From NCBI GenBank assembly GCA_031256155.1, contig JAIRRD010000276.1, forward strand, positions 1 through 7,262: a stretch of DNA of 7,262 nt, given 5' to 3'. Source of the stretch: Holophagales bacterium. Lineage in GTDB: Bacteria > Acidobacteriota > Holophagae > Holophagales > Holophagaceae. The number at the start of each line of letters is the position of its first letter. Position 1 is the first letter of the stretch. The notes under the pieces were generated by a model, which had not been told where the DNA came from, searched no databases, and saw nothing but the letters and a program-made list of their open reading frames with translations. The translations under genes were made by a program, and so were the position numbers. Shown one piece after another: positions 5,099 through 7,262 of the stretch.

Positions 5099-6643
5099 TC
5101 AATGTCTGAAATGGCGCATACCAGTAAAGAAAAGCCATACGCTCAGCCTTTGGGCAGCTTCTACAACTTCGGCGTCACGTACGGAGCCGCCTGGTTCTAT
5201 GAAAGCAGTAACGCCATTTTTTGCCGCTAATTCAAGGCCGTCCGCAAAAGGGAAAAAAGCGTCCGAACCTAAAACAGCCCCTCTGGCTCTGTCACCGGCC
5301 TTTTTGCACGCAATTTCAACGCTGTCCACACGGCTCATTTGACCGGCTCCGATTCCCACTGTCCCACCGTCTTTGGCCAGAGCGATACTGTTGGATTTTA
5401 CAGCTTTGGCAGCTATTTGAGCCAGGAGGAGATCCCTGTACGGCGGTCTTGGCGTATTACCTGTAACCTTGACTTCCCATTGGGACACGGGGACAAACAA
5501 TTCATCTGGACTTTGCAACAGAAAGCCGCCTCCAATACTGCGTAAATCCAATCCATTTGCACTTAGAAGCCATTGACGCGGCGTTTCCAGCAACCGCAGT
5601 TGTTTTTTGGCTTTGAATACTTCAATGGCTTCTTTAGTAAAACCTGGTGCCAAAATGACTTCCCAAAAAGTCGGTGCCATTGCGCTCGCTGTTTGTTCGT
5701 CTATAGGTCGGTTAAACGCCGCAATTCCGCCATAGGCACTGACAGGGTCGCTGGCCTGCGCCTTTAAAAAAGCGTCTTTAGGATCGTCTGCAAGACCAAT
5801 ACCGCAGGGATTGTTGTGTTTAACTATTACACAAGCAGCTTCGCTGAATTGCCAGACCACGCGGGCGGCCCCATCAGAATCCAACAAGTTGTTGAAACTC
5901 AGTTCTTTACCTTGCAATTGTGTACAAGCGGCAATCCCTTCCGTACGTCCAGCTGGCTGAACATAAAAACCGGCTGGCTGATGCGGATTCTCGCCGTATC
6001 TGAGACTCTGCTTGGACACCAAATTCAGCGAAACTTGTTTTGGTAGCTCGTTTGCTGCGCTCTTAGGCACTTGTTCTCGCATCCAGTTAGAAATAGCGGC
6101 GTCATAAGCGGATGTACGGTGAAAAACTTCCAGCGCACAAACCCGTCTGTCGGCTTCCGACCAAGTGCCATTTCTCGACTTTTCAAGGAATGAATCATAC
6201 TGGGACGGATCAATCAGCACTGTCACAGAAGCATGGTTTTTAGCGGCGCTTCTGAGCATTGAAGGGCCGCCTATATCAATCTGTTCAATGCAGTCTTCAA
6301 AACCGACATTATCTTTGAGAATGGTATCCTCAAACGGATATAGGTTTACCACCACAAGGTCAATGGGTTCTATATTTAATCGCTTCGCGTCATCAACGTG
6401 GGCGGAGATTTCCCGCCTGAACAGCAGTCCACCGTGAATCTTAGGATGCAGTGTCTTGACGCGCCCATCAAAGCATTCTGGTGCGCCTGTGTAGTCGGCC
6501 ACTTCCTGTACCTTTAAGCCTGCTTCCAGCAGAACCCTAAGTGTTCCCCCCGTTGCCAGCAATTTCCATCCCATATCCCGAAGACCACTGGCAAGGGGGA
6601 GCAGGCCATTTTTGTCGAATACAGAAAGAAGCGCGGTGGGCAT
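5099..6643 (-). CDS. purH: Bifunctional AICAR formyltransferase/IMP cyclohydrolase
   Basis: PurH catalyses the last two steps of de novo purine synthesis in the cytoplasm: it formylates AICAR with 10-formyl-THF and closes FAICAR to IMP. The 514-residue length is normal. The N-terminal MGS-like cyclohydrolase domain (about 1-145) shows LLATGGT near 28-34, DGRVKTLHPKIHGG at 59-72 and IGGPSMLRSAAKN at 124-136. The C-terminal AICAR transformylase domain shows SLRYGENPHQ at 213-222, the catalytic Lys-His pair in KHNNPCG (275-281), SAYGGI near 302-307, SDAFFPFAD at 460-468, EPGGSVRD at 483-490 and the usual C-terminus TGMRHFRH. The ATG at 6643 is chosen because the family N-terminus begins there and GAGG sits 6 nt upstream. 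It appears fully intact. It lies 67 bp downstream of the LTA-synthase-like gene, but a promoter candidate in that gap suggests its own transcript. The identification is very secure. Confidence 0.98.
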   Translation of the reverse strand: MPTALLSVFDKNGLLPLASGLRDMGWKLLATGGTLRVLLEAGLKVQEVADYTGAPECFDGRVKTLHPKIHGGLLFRREISAHVDDAKRLNIEPIDLVVVNLYPFEDTILKDNVGFEDCIEQIDIGGPSMLRSAAKNHASVTVLIDPSQYDSFLEKSRNGTWSEADRRVCALEVFHRTSAYDAAISNWMREQVPKSAANELPKQVSLNLVSKQSLRYGENPHQPAGFYVQPAGRTEGIAACTQLQGKELSFNNLLDSDGAARVVWQFSEAACVIVKHNNPCGIGLADDPKDAFLKAQASDPVSAYGGIAAFNRPIDEQTASAMAPTFWEVILAPGFTKEAIEVFKAKKQLRLLETPRQWLLSANGLDLRSIGGGFLLQSPDELFVPVSQWEVKVTGNTPRPPYRDLLLAQIAAKAVKSNSIALAKDGGTVGIGAGQMSRVDSVEIACKKAGDRARGAVLGSDAFFPFADGLELAAKNGVTAFIEPGGSVRDAEVVEAAQRLSVWLFFTGMRHFRH

Positions 6644-6664
6644 TGTGACCTCAGAAGATTAACG

Positions 6665-6707
6665 ATTATAGCAATTCCATGAGGAAGGCACATTTTAGAT
6701 GGAATTG
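6665..6707 (-). promoter_or_regulatory. Extended -10 promoter and inverted repeat upstream of purH
   Basis: TGCTATAAT (6665-6673) is a textbook extended -10 element. The -35 region (about 6687-6693) is weak, as is common for this class. RNA would start near 6658, giving a leader of about 15 nt with the GAGG ribosome site. A perfect 9-bp inverted repeat, CAATTCCAT (6672-6680) and ATGGAATTG (6699-6707) with an 18-nt gap, overlaps the spacer and flanks the -35 position, where an operator would lie. It could instead form a weak hairpin after the upstream gene, but no T-run follows. Confidence 0.5.
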
Positions 6708-6710
6708 TGT

Positions 6711-7262
6711 TTATTTTAGACCCGCGATCCTCGCATTTATCTGCCAGCGGTAAAGTCTTTCATAGTCTCGTATTTTTTCAGCTACTGATTCTGGCATGGC
6801 TTCAGAATCAGATTTTAATGACCGCTTGTCTTTCCAGGTATGCCAGGTGTTGGAAAAATCTTCGCCGATGGCACAGGCACCATTGGCATCCATGAACAAT
6901 CGGATGTTATAGGCGAATGCCTTGGCCGGGTTATCCTGTTCTGCCAGCATATTGCGTCCGCCAACAGAGTAGTAGGGAGCGTTTGAAAGGCTAAGACTGT
7001 ACAGAGTTGGCATCACGTCCTTGTGGGAGCCAATTCTCTCTGGATCATAGAGGTGCTTTGTGCGTTCCAGTATTGGTATGGGGACGTAAAGGTAAAATGG
7101 GGAGGCTTTGTTCAGAAATATACCATCAGGATATTTTGCTTTGATTTGAACTGAAGCGTGGTCGCCGGTAATGCCTATAACCGTGTTGCTGGCGAGAGGA
7201 CTGCCTTTTACCGCAGTTATGAAATCGCCCATGCAGTTATTGACGTACTGGTAGCATTGAAG
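6711..7262 (-). CDS. LTA synthase/sulfatase-family membrane enzyme, C-terminal part
   Basis: The frame is open from the right edge to TAA 6711-6713, giving 183 residues; the N-terminal membrane segments and the nucleophile region lie outside the window. The visible part belongs to the alkaline-phosphatase/sulfatase fold. YVNNCMGDFITAVKGSPLASNT is followed by the metal-site motif VIGITGDHA, then SPFYLYVPIPI, and GSHKDVMPTLY, which matches the family S-H-x-D-x-x-P-T signature. Such enzymes transfer or remove phosphoglycerol or phosphoethanolamine groups on envelope glycans or lipids, with the catalytic domain outside the cytoplasmic membrane. In a Gram-negative, cyclic-glucan or lipid A modification is more likely than true lipoteichoic acid synthesis; the substrate cannot be told from this part. 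The ATG at 7232 is internal (LQCYQYVNNC precedes it in frame) and is not the true start. The tail after the catalytic part is basic and tryptophan-containing and ends normally. Confidence 0.85.
   Translation of the reverse strand, partial: LQCYQYVNNCMGDFITAVKGSPLASNTVIGITGDHASVQIKAKYPDGIFLNKASPFYLYVPIPILERTKHLYDPERIGSHKDVMPTLYSLSLSNAPYYSVGGRNMLAEQDNPAKAFAYNIRLFMDANGACAIGEDFSNTWHTWKDKRSLKSDSEAMPESVAEKIRDYERLYRWQINARIAGLK

Overview
The window looks like a chromosomal segment from a Desulfovibrio-like (Desulfovibrionaceae) bacterium. This rests on the general character of the AlaS and PurH proteins and is an inference, not a database result. Every gene I can support lies on the minus strand, so transcription runs from the right edge to the left. 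Two intact housekeeping genes, alaS (left, running off the window) and purH (right), flank about 3 kb of decayed, visibly AT-richer DNA. The mix of intact core genes and multiply broken accessory genes suggests a lineage undergoing genome decay, perhaps host-associated.

Right to left: 6711-7262 is the C-terminal part of an LTA-synthase/sulfatase-superfamily membrane enzyme that enters from the right edge. A 67-bp gap holds an inverted repeat and an extended -10 promoter for purH (5099-6643), the complete bifunctional enzyme for the last two steps of IMP synthesis. Just downstream of the purH stop is a near-consensus sigma-70 promoter (TTGACA, 18 bp, TATAAT at 5051-5080). It opens a leader of about 250 nt carrying a hairpin and short open frames with Shine-Dalgarno-like sequences.

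From 4796 down to 2629 lies what I read as one decayed gene of about 680 codons for an exported, helical protein of unknown function. It is broken four times: a palindrome-rich, MITE-like insertion (about 4620-4742) in the signal peptide, a 1-nt frameshift near 3790-3798, an in-frame TAA at 3535-3537 and an in-frame TGA at 3316-3318. Removing the insertion between its TA-flanked ends restores a continuous signal peptide in the correct frame, which is the most striking observation here.

Between this pseudogene and alaS are candidate promoters, a small ORF of about 50 codons with a strong hairpin over its 3' end, and a remnant of a DUF1573 protein that keeps the start and end of the domain but has lost the middle. 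alaS follows 45 bp later and is intact for 688 residues to the window edge. I see no evidence for a new multi-gene system; the interest lies in the insertion and decay history and in the strong promoter now serving a dead gene.
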